A stretch of DNA of 64,000 nt from Streptomyces marincola (GCF_020410765.1 NZ_CP084541.1:6502001-6566000); one strand, 5' to 3'. Positions 33,111-42,490 are shown, counted from the first letter of the stretch. Made by a program: numbers and translations. The notes: generated by a model from the sequence alone, not told the origin.

Positions 33111-36025
33111 CGCGTGCCCGCGGGACGGTCGGCCGTGCGCAGGGCCACCAGCTCGGCGAGTTCGGCGTCGGACAGCTCCGTCAGGGCGGTCTCGCCCGAA
33201 CCGAGTACGGCCTCGGCCAGCGCCTTCTTGCGGGCCAGCAGGTCGGCGATGCGCTCCTCGACCGTCCCCTCCGCGATCAGCCGGTGCACCTGCACCGGCC
33301 GGTCCTGCCCGATCCGGTGCGCCCGGTCCGTCGCCTGCGACTCGACCGCGGGGTTCCACCAGCGGTCGAAGTGCACCACGTGCTCGGCCCGCGTCAGGTT
33401 CAGCCCGGTGCCCGCCGCCTTCAAGGACAGCAGGAAGACCGGCGCCTCGCCCGCCGAGAACGCCCGCACCAGCTCCTCCCGCCTGGCCACCGGAGTGCCG
33501 CCGTGCAGCAGCAGGGTGCCGACGCCCCGCCCCTCCAGGTGGGCGCGCAGCAGCCGGGCCATCCGCACGTACTGGGTGAAAACCAGCACGCTCGCCCCCT
33601 CCGCGAGGATCGTGTCGAGCAATTCGTCCAGCAGTTCCAGTTTCCCCGAACGGCCCGCCAGGCGCGGCTCGTTCTCCTCTTTCAGGTACTGCGCGGGGTG
33701 ATTGCAGATCTGCTTCAGCGAGGTCAGGAGTCGCACCACCAGGCCGCGCCTGGCCAGGCCGTCCGCCTCCGACACGGCGGCGAGGCCCTCGCGGACGGCC
33801 GCCTCGTACAGCGCGGCCTGCTCGGCGGTGAGCGCGACGGCGCGGTCCGTCTCGGTCTTGGGCGGCAGTTCCGGCGCGATGCCGGGGTCGGACTTGCGGC
33901 GCCGCAGCAGGAAGGGCCTGACGAGGCGGGCGAGCCGTTCGGCGGCGGCCGGGTCGGTGCCGCCCTCGACGGCGTCCGCGTAACGGCTCCTGAACGTGCC
34001 GAGACCGCCGAGCAGTCCAGGCGTGGCCCAGTCGAGAACGGCCCACAGCTCGGAGAGGTTGTTCTCCACCGGGGTCCCGGTGAGCGCCACGCGGGCCCGG
34101 GCGGGGATCGCCCGCAGGGCCCTGGCCGTGGCGGCATGCGGGTTCTTCACGTACTGCGCCTCGTCCGCGGCCACCAGCGACCAGTCGACGGCGGCGAGCC
34201 GTGCCGCGTCCCGCCGCATCGTGCCGTAGGTGGTCAGGACCACCTCGCCCGCCGCCGCCCCGTCCAGGTCCCGTGCGGCTCCGTGGTACCTGCGCACCGC
34301 GGTACCCGGGGCGAACCTGCCGATCTCCCGCTGCCAGTTGCCGAGGAGCGAGGCCGGGCAGACCACGAGCGCCGGGCCGGCTGTCGCCGCCGCCTCCTGA
34401 CGTCGCAGGTGCAGGGCGATGAGCGTGACCGTCTTGCCGAGACCCATGTCGTCGGCCAGGCACGCGCCGAGCCCCAGCGACGTCAACCGGTGCAGCCAGT
34501 CGAGGCCGCGCAGCTGGTAGTCGCGCAGGGTGGCCGACAGCCCCGCGGGCGCCGCGCCCGGCCGGCCGGCCGAGTCCGCGGACTCTGCGAGCCGGTCGCG
34601 CAGCGCGGCGAGCCGGCCGGTCGCGGTCACCTCGACGCGTTCGCCGCCGACCTCGGCGACGCCGGTGAGCGCGGCGCCGAGCGCCTCGACCGCCGTCATC
34701 TTCCGCTCCCGCCGCTCCCGCGCCCGGCGCACGTCCTCCGGCGCGACGAGCACCCACTGGTCGCGCAGCCGCACCACGGGCCGGGCCGCTTGCGCGAGCC
34801 GGTCCAACTCCTCGCGCGTCAGCGCGGTGCCGCCCACGGAGAAGCGCCAGTCGAGGGAGAGCATCGCGCCCGGGGACAGCGGCGGCTGCCCGGCGGCCGT
34901 CCGTCGCCGGTCCGTGTTCTCGGCGTTCTCGGTGTTCTCGGGGTTCTCGGGTTCGCCGACCACGGCCCGCGCGGTGAGGCCGCGCACCAGCTCGCGCGGC
35001 CAGTGGACCTCGATCCCGGCGGCGGCCAGGGCTCGCGCCACGGGCGCGCCGAGCAGCTCGCCGATCTCGTCGTCGGCGAGGGCGACCGCGTCGGGCACGG
35101 CGGCCGAGAGCAGCGGTGCCAGGGCGCCCCACGCGTGCACCGCGCGGCGCAGCGCCAGGAGCGCGTCGGTCCGCGCCCGGGACCCGAACGAGGCAGCCGC
35201 CGGTGACGTTCCCGCCCACACGTCGGCGGCATCGGCGACCAGACCGGGCTGATTGAGGCTGTGCAGCTGGAGCACCGCGCGGAACTCCGGGCCCGTCCCT
35301 GAATCGTCCCGGCCCACCGGGGCCATCGTCTCGACGCGCAGCGACAGGCGGACCCCGGCGTCCTGCCCGGCGGCCACACCGTCGGCCCACGGCCGCTGGC
35401 CGGGGAGCCGCCGGGCCGCCGGCGCGGCGAACGCGGGGCCGCCCGCGGCGAGCGCCGCGGCCGGGGTGCGCGGCAGCCCGTCGGCGACCGCGTCGAGAAA
35501 GCCGCGCAGCAGCGTCTCGGGGTCCGGCAGCAGGAGGCCGCCGTCGTCGTCCGCGTGGGGGAGGGGGACGGCGTGGGCCCGCGGCGGCATGGCGTGCGCC
35601 AGGTCGCGCACGCGGGCCGCGTCGGCGGCGTCAAGCGGGCCGAGCCGCCACGCGTCGTGGTCCTCGGCGGTGAGCCCGGGCAGCAGCCGCCCGCGCGCGG
35701 CCAGTTGGAGCGCCAGCACCGCCGCGGCCCCCCAGCAGGCGGCGGCCGGATCGGCGCCGGCGGTGGCGCGGGCCCGGGTCAGCACGGGCACGGCGGTCGC
35801 GACCGGAAGCAGGAGGGCGGGCACCGTTCGGCCGCGGACCGTGCCGTCCGGGTCCGGCAGCACGACCGTGAGGTCCTCGAACCGCTCGTGGTCCGGCACC
35901 GGCCGGCTCCCGTCCGGGCGCCAGAACGCCACGCGCGAGGCCCTGGGCGGGTCTGCCGGGAGAAAGACGGCCGCGCAGGCGGCGAGTGCGGACACGTGGG
36001 CGGGGGCGACGGGGCCGGAGGTCAC
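33107..36025 (-). CDS. SNF2/RapA-type helicase-like ATPase
   Basis: A 972-residue protein. The last half is the motor: DDMGLGKT (motif I, near 525), VCPASLLGNW (Ia), ADEAQYVKN (II), LTGTPVENN (III), then the HELICc lobe with VFTQYVRMARLL, LKAAGTGLNLT and QATDRAHRIGQ (motif VI). The N-terminal half is a poorly conserved accessory region found in bacterial SNF2 proteins. GTG 36025 is preferred, with GAGGAG some 12 bp upstream; a GTG at 35995 is the alternative. SNF2 ATPases move along double-stranded DNA to shift bound proteins. Coupled to the SWIM protein by a 4-bp overlap. Confidence 0.85.
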   Translation of the reverse strand: MTSGPVAPAHVSALAACAAVFLPADPPRASRVAFWRPDGSRPVPDHERFEDLTVVLPDPDGTVRGRTVPALLLPVATAVPVLTRARATAGADPAAACWGAAAVLALQLAARGRLLPGLTAEDHDAWRLGPLDAADAARVRDLAHAMPPRAHAVPLPHADDDGGLLLPDPETLLRGFLDAVADGLPRTPAAALAAGGPAFAAPAARRLPGQRPWADGVAAGQDAGVRLSLRVETMAPVGRDDSGTGPEFRAVLQLHSLNQPGLVADAADVWAGTSPAAASFGSRARTDALLALRRAVHAWGALAPLLSAAVPDAVALADDEIGELLGAPVARALAAAGIEVHWPRELVRGLTARAVVGEPENPENTENAENTDRRRTAAGQPPLSPGAMLSLDWRFSVGGTALTREELDRLAQAARPVVRLRDQWVLVAPEDVRRARERRERKMTAVEALGAALTGVAEVGGERVEVTATGRLAALRDRLAESADSAGRPGAAPAGLSATLRDYQLRGLDWLHRLTSLGLGACLADDMGLGKTVTLIALHLRRQEAAATAGPALVVCPASLLGNWQREIGRFAPGTAVRRYHGAARDLDGAAAGEVVLTTYGTMRRDAARLAAVDWSLVAADEAQYVKNPHAATARALRAIPARARVALTGTPVENNLSELWAVLDWATPGLLGGLGTFRSRYADAVEGGTDPAAAERLARLVRPFLLRRRKSDPGIAPELPPKTETDRAVALTAEQAALYEAAVREGLAAVSEADGLARRGLVVRLLTSLKQICNHPAQYLKEENEPRLAGRSGKLELLDELLDTILAEGASVLVFTQYVRMARLLRAHLEGRGVGTLLLHGGTPVARREELVRAFSAGEAPVFLLSLKAAGTGLNLTRAEHVVHFDRWWNPAVESQATDRAHRIGQDRPVQVHRLIAEGTVEERIADLLARKKALAEAVLGSGETALTELSDAELAELVALRTADRPAGTR
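34914..34949. repeat. 9-bp in-frame tandem repeat inside the SNF2 gene
   Basis: Four units of GNGTTCTCG follow each other and encode on the minus strand a repeated Glu-Asn-Xaa (ENPENTENAENT). The unit length keeps frame, so copy number may vary between strains without breaking the protein. It lies in the accessory N-terminal half. Confidence 0.8.
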
Positions 36026-36154
36026 AGCGCTGACGCACTCCTCGGGGTGACGGGCGGCGCGTGCGGCGCCGAGGGTACCCCAACGCGGCGCCGTGCCGGA
36101 AACGACGCCCGATCGGCGGGACGAACGGGCACCCGGATGGGGGGGTTGAGTACA

Positions 36155-36169
36155 CCCCCGGTCCGGGGG
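36155..36169. promoter_or_regulatory. CCCCCG-GTC-CGGGGG palindrome upstream of the desaturase
   Basis: A perfect 6-bp-armed inverted repeat around GTC about 100 bp before the desaturase ATG. It may be a hairpin in the leader or a regulator site; the sequence does not decide between these. Confidence 0.3.
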
Positions 36170-36265
36170 CTCGTGCCATGGCGGGCGGCGGGCCGGTGTT
36201 CCTAGGTTGCTTGGAGAGCGTTCCCGAGGAGCGTTCACCGACGAGATCACCAGTCCGGAGAGGCC

Positions 36266-37324
36266 ATGCCTGAGACTTCCGCCGCCCCGCCACGCACCCG
36301 TCCCCGGCTGGAGCGGGCGGACGAGTTCGCTCCTCTCCTGCGGCAGGTCAAGGGGCGGGAGCTGCTCGCCCGCCGCACCGGCTGGTACGCGGCGGGCATC
36401 GCGATCGACCTCACGGTGTTCGCGGCCCTCGTCGCCGGCGTCGTGCTGGTGGGCGACTCGTGGTGGACGATCCTGCTCGCCGTTCCGCTGGCCCTGTTCT
36501 CGACCCGCATCGCCTTCTTCGGCCACGACGCGGGGCACTCGCAGATCGCGGCCTCCCGGCGCGTGAACCGCGGGCTGGGGCTGGTGCTCGGCAACCTGCT
36601 GCTCGGCATGAGTTCCGCGTGGTGGAACGACAAGCACAACCGCCACCACGCGAACCCCAACCACCTCGACAAGGACCCCGACGTCGGCGAGGGCGTCATG
36701 GTCTGGACGCAGGCCCAGGCGGCCAAGCGCGTCGGCTTCGCCCGCTGGCTCACGCGCAACCAGGCGCGGCTGTTCTTCCCGCTGCTGCTGCTCGAAGGCA
36801 TCGCCCTGAAGGTCGCCAGCGTCCAGATGGTCGCCTCCGACAAGGGGTGGGACCGCCAGGGCAGGGCCCGCTTCGTCGAGGGCCTGCTGCTCGCCCTGCA
36901 CCTCATCGGCTACGTGGCGCTCCTCGCGACGACCATGAGCCTCGGCAAGGCGCTCCTCTTCGCGTTCGTCCACCAGGCGCTCTTCGGCCTCCACCTCGGG
37001 TCCGTCTTCGCCCCCAACCACAAGGGCATGGAGATGCCCGACCCGGCCGGTGAACGCTGGGGCCACCTGCGCAGGCAGGTCCTCACCTCGCGCAACGTAC
37101 GCGGCGGGCGTGTCACCGACTGGATGATGGGCGGCCTCAACTACCAGATCGAGCACCACCTGTTCCCGAGCATGCCCCGCCCGCACCTGCGCATCGTCCG
37201 GCCCGTGGTCCAGCAGTACTGCGCCGAGACGGGCGTGCGGTACACGGAGACCGGCCTGATCGACTCCTACCGGCAGGCGCTGACCCACATGCATGAGGTG
37301 GGCGCCCCGCTGCGGAAGGGCTGA
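36266..37324 (+). CDS. Membrane fatty acid desaturase
   Basis: A 352-residue integral membrane di-iron enzyme with the three His boxes HDAGH (near 87), HNRHH (near 124) and QIEHH (near 294). The Q in the third box marks the front-end or acyl-lipid desaturase group. Two pairs of hydrophobic helices separate the boxes. GGAGAGG precedes ATG 36266. Such enzymes insert double bonds into membrane lipid acyl chains and often respond to cold. Divergent from the SNF2 gene. Confidence 0.9.
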   Translation: MPETSAAPPRTRPRLERADEFAPLLRQVKGRELLARRTGWYAAGIAIDLTVFAALVAGVVLVGDSWWTILLAVPLALFSTRIAFFGHDAGHSQIAASRRVNRGLGLVLGNLLLGMSSAWWNDKHNRHHANPNHLDKDPDVGEGVMVWTQAQAAKRVGFARWLTRNQARLFFPLLLLEGIALKVASVQMVASDKGWDRQGRARFVEGLLLALHLIGYVALLATTMSLGKALLFAFVHQALFGLHLGSVFAPNHKGMEMPDPAGERWGHLRRQVLTSRNVRGGRVTDWMMGGLNYQIEHHLFPSMPRPHLRIVRPVVQQYCAETGVRYTETGLIDSYRQALTHMHEVGAPLRKG

Positions 37325-37417
37325 GCCCGGGGGCGGGGCGTTCCGCACGGCACGGTGGACACTGGACGCAGGTTCCCGTAACGAAGGCGGCGGCCCCGCC
37401 GCCGAGGAGGTAGCACG

Positions 37418-37600
37418 ATGTCGCGTGGCGGAAAGGTGGCCATCGGCGCGGTGGCAGCCGGCCTGGTGCTGTGGGCCCTGACCAACTTCTGGATCGCGGC
37501 GCTCGTGATCTTCGGCGTGCCGGCCGCCGCCTACCTGATGCTCGACGCCCCGCAGCGGCGCCGGCTGCGCCGGGCCGGGCGCAAGGAGCTCGGCCGCTGA
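37418..37600 (+). CDS. Small membrane protein of unknown function
   Basis: A 60-residue protein with two adjoining hydrophobic helices (residues 7-22 and 24-42) and a strongly basic C-terminal tail (QRRRLRRAGRK). GAGGAGG stands 7 bp before ATG 37418, a very good ribosome site, which supports it as a true gene. The tail should face the cytoplasm. I do not recognise a family. Confidence 0.65.
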   Translation: MSRGGKVAIGAVAAGLVLWALTNFWIAALVIFGVPAAAYLMLDAPQRRRLRRAGRKELGR

Positions 37601-37808
37601 GAGACAGCGCGACGGCGCGCCGATGCCGGGCCCCCGCGGCGGGCCCGGCCGGGTGCGCCGCACCCGGTTCCCCCTCCCCGGTGGCGAGACCCACCGGACG
37701 GAGCGGTACGGTCCCTTCCGGATAGCGGTACCGCACAGGTGGTTGCCCACAGCCTCTTACTGGGGAAGGCTGACACAGCAGTCGCCTTACGAGAAGGGGG
37801 AGCTGGGG

Positions 37809-38201
37809 ATGGCACTGAGTACCACGCTGGACTGGCTGCTCGACGACCTGGCGCAGCGCCTGCCGCGCGTGCGGCACGTGCTGCTCCTGTCGAGTGACGG
37901 GCTGGTCACCTCGGTGAGCCGGGGGCTGAAGCGGAGCAGCGCGGAGCACCTCGCGGCCGTCGCCTCGGGGCTGCACAGCCTCGCCAAGGGGGTGGGCAAG
38001 CACTTCAGGTGCGGCGATGTCCGGCAGACCATGATCGAGTTCGACGACGGAGTGCTGTTCGTGACGGCGGCGGGGGACGGTAGCTGTCTGTGTGTCCTGA
38101 CGGGTGCCGACGCCGACGTCGGGCAGGTCGGGTACGAGATGACGCTGCTGGTGAACAAGGTCGGCGAGCACATGGGCCTCGCCGCGCGCGACATCACCTG
38201 A
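37809..38201 (+). CDS. Roadblock/LC7-domain protein, orphan CvnB/MglB-like
   Basis: A 130-residue single-domain protein (LDWLLDDLAQRLPRVRHVLLLSSDGLV, a hydrophobic core, LVNKVGEHMG at the end). In Streptomyces such proteins usually sit in conservons as CvnB beside a kinase-like CvnA, a DUF742 CvnC and a Ras-like GTPase CvnD. None of those partners is here, so this is a stand-alone copy that may regulate a GTPase encoded elsewhere. ATG 37809 is preceded by GGGGGAG. Confidence 0.85.
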   Translation: MALSTTLDWLLDDLAQRLPRVRHVLLLSSDGLVTSVSRGLKRSSAEHLAAVASGLHSLAKGVGKHFRCGDVRQTMIEFDDGVLFVTAAGDGSCLCVLTGADADVGQVGYEMTLLVNKVGEHMGLAARDIT

Positions 38202-38219
38202 GGCGCAGCGCCACCGCTT

Positions 38220-38277
38220 GATTACACAGGGTTGCGAAATCGACTCCCTCTGGCTACAGTGATTACACAGAGTAATC
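38220..38277 (+). promoter_or_regulatory. Promoter with GATTAC repeats and palindrome
   Basis: TTGCGA (38232-38237) and TACAGT (38255-38260) are 17 bp apart, a good housekeeping promoter. GATTACACAG occurs at 38220-38229 and again at 38261-38270, 41 bp apart. The second copy is part of a perfect palindrome GATTAC-ACAGA-GTAATC (38261-38277) lying over the expected transcription start. This looks like a two-site operator that can close a loop around the promoter. Confidence 0.6.
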
Positions 38278-38297
38278 GCCCGGGAGGGAGTCTTCTC

Positions 38298-39086
38298 ATG
38301 TCCGTCACCGCCGTCACCGCACCTCACCCGCACACCGGAGCCGGCGCGTCCCGCCCGCCCGCGGACGCGACGCGCCGGCCGTCCTCCGGCGCCGGCGTCC
38401 GGCGCCCGCCCGGCGGCCTCCGGTGCGGGCCCGCCACCCGGCGCGACGACCGGCGGCCCCTCCCCGGGGGCCACCGGGGGCCGATGCCGGACGGCCCGCC
38501 GGAGCGCCCCGCCCTGCTGAACGCCACGCGTGGCGCGGAGCTGCTCCGCATCGGCACGGCGCGCTTCGCCCGGCTGGCGAGGGCCGGCTGCTTCGACCCG
38601 GTGGACCTCAGGCCGAGCCGGTACCGCGTCATCATCTGGCTCTACCCGCCGGACGAGCTGCGGGCCTTCGCGGAGCGCTCTCCCGAACTGCTCACCGGGC
38701 CCGCGCCCGACCGGCTGCGCACACGGCTGCGCCGCGGCACCGACCTCAGGCCCGTGCGCTGGCGCCACCGCCGCACCGCCCGGCTCGCCCACCGGGCGGC
38801 GGACCCCTGGAGCAGGGCGGCGGCCCTCTGCGCCGTGCTCGACCCGCCCGATGTGGCCGCCGAGGTCCCCGACCGGCACGAGCGCGACCTCCTCCAGCGG
38901 CTGCGCCCGCGCCTGATCGACATCCCCCTGACCGCCGAGCAGCGCGCCCTCGTCGCGCCGCTGCTCACCGCGGCCGACCCGGACGAGGCCCGTGTCTACC
39001 GCGACGCGCTGAGGGCGGCGCTCAGGACGGCGAGATCCGTCGTGCCCCTGCCGGGGGCGGCCGTCACAGCTGCCCGACGGCCATGA
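38298..39086 (+). CDS. DUF6397-like protein with possible helix-turn-helix
   Basis: A 262-residue protein. The first 75 residues are disordered and Pro/Arg-rich. A compact region follows (LLNATRGAELLRIGTARFARLARAGCFDP, then RYRVIIWLYPPDELRAF) that resembles an excisionase-like DNA-binding fold. The rest is Arg-rich. The layout matches streptomycete proteins I remember labelled DUF6397; no function is known. GGGAGGGAG precedes ATG 38298. The strong palindromic promoter suggests tight control. Its end overlaps the convergent helicase gene by 23 bp. Confidence 0.6.
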   Translation: MSVTAVTAPHPHTGAGASRPPADATRRPSSGAGVRRPPGGLRCGPATRRDDRRPLPGGHRGPMPDGPPERPALLNATRGAELLRIGTARFARLARAGCFDPVDLRPSRYRVIIWLYPPDELRAFAERSPELLTGPAPDRLRTRLRRGTDLRPVRWRHRRTARLAHRAADPWSRAAALCAVLDPPDVAAEVPDRHERDLLQRLRPRLIDIPLTAEQRALVAPLLTAADPDEARVYRDALRAALRTARSVVPLPGAAVTAARRP

Positions 39087-41577
39087 CCTTGAGCACGGCC
39101 CGGCCCTCCGCGTCCGACGCCGTCAGGTCCACCTCGGCGGAGATGCCCCAGTCGTGGTCGCCCGCCGGATCGGCGAAGGTCTGCCGCACCCGCCACAGGC
39201 CGTCCTCCGGGCGTTCCTCGATGTGCAGCAGCCGCGGACCCCTGGCGTCCGGACCGGTGCCGATCTCGTCGTATTCCTGCCAGTAGCCCTCCAAGGCCGC
39301 CGCCCAGGCATCCGCGTCCCAGCCCGAGTCCCCGTCCAGCGCGCCCAGTTCGTCCGTCCGGTCCAGAGCCGCCAGCTCCACCCGGCGGAACAGCGCGTTG
39401 CGCACCAGCACCCGGAAGGCGCGCGCGTTCGCCGTCACCGGCCGCACCTGGTCGGCCCGCTCCTGCGCCTCGGTGGCGTCCTCGGCCTCCGGGTTCGCCA
39501 GCTGCTCCCATTCGTCGAGCAGGCTGGAGTCCACCTGGCGCACCAGTTCCCCCAGCCAGGCGGTGATGTCCTGGAAATCCTCCGACTTCAGATCCTCGGG
39601 GACCGTGTGCTCAAGCGCCTTGAACGCACCGGCGAGATAACGCAGCACGATGCCCTCGGTCCGCGCCAACTCGTAGTACGACACCAGCTCGGAGAACGTC
39701 ATGGCCCGTTCGTACATGTCCCGCACCACCGACTTCGGGGACAGAGGATGATCCCCGACCCACGGATGGCTCCTGCGGTAGAGCCCGAACGCGTGGAACA
39801 GCAACTCCTCAAGCGGGCGCGGATGGCTGATGTCCATCAGCCGTTCCATCCGCTCCTCGTACTCGATCCCCTCGGCCTTCATGGCGGCGACCGCCTCGCC
39901 CCGTGCCTTGTTCTGCTGTGCCGCGAGGATCTGACGCGGATCGTCCAGCGTCGACTCCACGACGGAGACCATGTCGAGCGCGTAGGACGGCGACTCGGGA
40001 TCGAGCAGTTCGAACGCGGCCAGCGCGAACGTCGACAGCGGCTGGTTCAGCGCGAAGTCGGCCTGGAGATCCACCGTCAGCCGGACCGTACGGCCCTGCT
40101 CGTCCGGCTCGTCCAACTGCTCGACGATGCCGCCGTCCAGCAGGGAACGGTAGATCGCGATCGCCCGGCGAATGTGCCGCAACTGCTGCCGGCGCGGCTC
40201 GTGGTTGTCCTCCAGCAGCCGCCGCATCGCCGCGAACGCGTCGCCCGGCCGCGCGATGACGGCCAGGAGCATCGCGTGCGTCACACGGAACCGCGACGTC
40301 AGCGGCTCGGGATCGGCCGAGATCAGCCTGGTGAAGGTGTCCTCGCTCCAGTTGACGAAACCCTCGGGCGGCTTCTTCCGCACCACCTTGCGCCGCTTCT
40401 TCGGATCGTCTCCCGCCTTGGCCAGCGCCTTCTCGTTCTCCACGACGTGTTCCGGCGCCTGCGCCACCACGAACCCGGACGTGTCGAACCCGGCCCGCCC
40501 CGCCCGGCCCGCGATCTGGTGGAACTCCCGGGCCCGCAGCACCCGGACGCGGCTGCCGTCGTACTTGGTCAACGCGGTGAAGAGCACGGTGCGGATGGGC
40601 ACGTTGACCCCGACCCCCAGCGTGTCGGTCCCGCAGATCACCTTCAGCAGCCCCGCCTGGGCCAGCTTCTCCACCAGCCTGCGGTACTTCGGCAGCATCC
40701 CCGCGTGGTGCACTCCGATGCCGTGCCTCACGTACCGCGAAAGATTCCTGCCGAACTTCGTGGTGAACCGGAAATTGCCGATCAAGGACGCGATCTCGTC
40801 CTTCTCCGCCCGCGTGCACATGTTGATGCTCATCAGCGCCTGCGCCCGCTCCACGGCCTGCGCCTGTGTGAAGTGCACGATGTAGACCGGCGCCTGATGC
40901 GTGGCCAAAAGCTCCGTCAGCGTCTCGGTCAGCGCCGTCGTCCGGTACTCGTAGCTCAGGGGCACAGGTCGCGTCCCGGAACGCACCACGGACGTCTGCC
41001 GCCCGGTCCTGCGCGTCAGGTCCTCCTCGAACCGGGTCATGTCACCCAGCGTCGCGGACATCAGGAGGAACTGGGCCTGCGGCAGTTCCAGCAGCGGAAT
41101 CTGCCAGGCCCAGCCCCGATCCGGCTCGGCGTAGAAGTGGAACTCGTCCATCACCACCTGGCCCACGTCCGCCTGGGCTCCGTCACGCAACGCGATCGAC
41201 GCCAGCACCTCGGCCGTGCAGCAGATCACCGGGGCGTCGGCGTTGACGGAGGCGTCGCCGGTGAGCATGCCGACGTTCTCCGTGCCGAACAGCTTGCACA
41301 GCTCGAAGAACTTCTCGGACACCAGCGCCTTGATGGGAGCCGTGTAGAAGGTCACCTCGTCCCGCGCCAGCGCCGCGAAGTGCGCACCCGCCGCCACCAG
41401 GGACTTCCCCGACCCCGTGGGCGTGGACAGGATGACGTTCGCCCCGGAGACCACTTCGATCAGTGCCTCCTCCTGAGCGGGGTAGAGGGAGATCCCCCGC
41501 TCTCCGGCCCACGACGAGAAAGCGTCGAAGAGGGCATCGGGATCACTGTCCGGCGGCATCTGATCGATAAGGGTCAC
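39064..41577 (-). CDS. Ski2-like DEAD/DEAH helicase with DUF3516 domain
   Basis: An 837-residue RNA helicase-like protein. Motif I is STPTGSGKS (near 52), motif II MDEFH (near 145), motif III SATLGD and motif VI QIAGRAGRAG. The C-terminal half is the DUF3516 domain found in actinomycete members. GTG 41577 is chosen: CAGTAT stands 6 bp before it, as in a leaderless mRNA, and the protein then begins with the family pattern LIDQxPP. Likely works in RNA processing or decay; this is inferred from the Ski2/Mtr4 resemblance. Confidence 0.88.
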   Translation of the reverse strand: MTLIDQMPPDSDPDALFDAFSSWAGERGISLYPAQEEALIEVVSGANVILSTPTGSGKSLVAAGAHFAALARDEVTFYTAPIKALVSEKFFELCKLFGTENVGMLTGDASVNADAPVICCTAEVLASIALRDGAQADVGQVVMDEFHFYAEPDRGWAWQIPLLELPQAQFLLMSATLGDMTRFEEDLTRRTGRQTSVVRSGTRPVPLSYEYRTTALTETLTELLATHQAPVYIVHFTQAQAVERAQALMSINMCTRAEKDEIASLIGNFRFTTKFGRNLSRYVRHGIGVHHAGMLPKYRRLVEKLAQAGLLKVICGTDTLGVGVNVPIRTVLFTALTKYDGSRVRVLRAREFHQIAGRAGRAGFDTSGFVVAQAPEHVVENEKALAKAGDDPKKRRKVVRKKPPEGFVNWSEDTFTRLISADPEPLTSRFRVTHAMLLAVIARPGDAFAAMRRLLEDNHEPRRQQLRHIRRAIAIYRSLLDGGIVEQLDEPDEQGRTVRLTVDLQADFALNQPLSTFALAAFELLDPESPSYALDMVSVVESTLDDPRQILAAQQNKARGEAVAAMKAEGIEYEERMERLMDISHPRPLEELLFHAFGLYRRSHPWVGDHPLSPKSVVRDMYERAMTFSELVSYYELARTEGIVLRYLAGAFKALEHTVPEDLKSEDFQDITAWLGELVRQVDSSLLDEWEQLANPEAEDATEAQERADQVRPVTANARAFRVLVRNALFRRVELAALDRTDELGALDGDSGWDADAWAAALEGYWQEYDEIGTGPDARGPRLLHIEERPEDGLWRVRQTFADPAGDHDWGISAEVDLTASDAEGRAVLKVMAVGQL

Positions 41578-41701
41578 GGACCCATACTGCCCGCACTCGG
41601 CCCGCGAGAAGGAACCGGCCCGATGGCCGAAGATCGTCAAAGGCTACGCTGTGCCGCCGAGGGGGCAGTACCAGGACCACGGAAGGGGCGGGGCGCAGCC
41701 A

Positions 41702-42490
41702 ATGATGGGACCGGCGCACTCACTGTCAGGAGCGATGGCCTGGCTGGGGGTGGGCGCAGCCGCCGCATGGGCCGGTCACCCGATGCCCTGGCCGGTCCTC
41801 GTCGCGGGAACGCTGATATGCGCGGGTGCCGCACTCGCCCCCGATCTCGACCAGAAGTCCGCCACCATCTCACGGGCCTTCGGCCCGCTCTCGAAGCTTG
41901 TGGCAATCCTCATCGGCAAGCTCGCCGAACGGGTCTACAACGCCACCCGGGGCAAGAGCGAGCGCCGTCGGTCCGGCGGCCACCGCACCCTCACCCACAC
42001 CTGGATATGGGCGGTCCTGATCGGCGCGGGGTTCTCCTTCGCCGCCGTCACCTGGGGCCGCCCGGCCGTCCTCGCCATCCTCTTCATCCACATGGTCCTC
42101 GCCGTGGAGGGCCTGCTGTGGCGCATGGCCCGGGTCTCAAGCGACGTCCTGGTGTGGCTGCTCGGCGCCATGAGCGCCTGGCTGCTCACCGGCATCCTGG
42201 ACCAGCCGGGGAACGGCTCGGACTGGCTCGTCGACGAACAGCACTACCTGTGGCTCGGCCTGCCCATCGTCCTGGGCTCCATCGTGCACACCCTCGGCGA
42301 CGCCCTGACCATCTCGGGCTGCCCCATGCTGTGGCCCGTGCCGATAGCCGGCAAGTACTGGTACCCCGTCGGAACCCCCCGCTTCATGCGGTTCCGGGCC
42401 GGCGCGTGGGTGGAGAACAAGATCCTGATGCCGGCGTTCATGGTGATCGGAGCCGCGAGCGGAGTCGGCGCCGTCGTCCTGGCGGCCTGA
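41702..42490 (+). CDS. YdjM-like membrane-bound metal-dependent hydrolase family protein
   Basis: A 262-residue protein starting MMGPAHSLSG with about five transmembrane helices. Conserved polar groups are PAHSLSG at the N-terminus, APDLDQKSA, HRTLTHT near residue 100 and HTLGDALTISG near 200, consistent with the His/Asp ligands of the LexA-binding YdjM/DUF457 family. The catalytic activity of the family is not established. The tandem ATGs at 41702/41705 lack a strong ribosome site, so the start is uncertain. Confidence 0.75.
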   Translation: MMGPAHSLSGAMAWLGVGAAAAWAGHPMPWPVLVAGTLICAGAALAPDLDQKSATISRAFGPLSKLVAILIGKLAERVYNATRGKSERRRSGGHRTLTHTWIWAVLIGAGFSFAAVTWGRPAVLAILFIHMVLAVEGLLWRMARVSSDVLVWLLGAMSAWLLTGILDQPGNGSDWLVDEQHYLWLGLPIVLGSIVHTLGDALTISGCPMLWPVPIAGKYWYPVGTPRFMRFRAGAWVENKILMPAFMVIGAASGVGAVVLAA

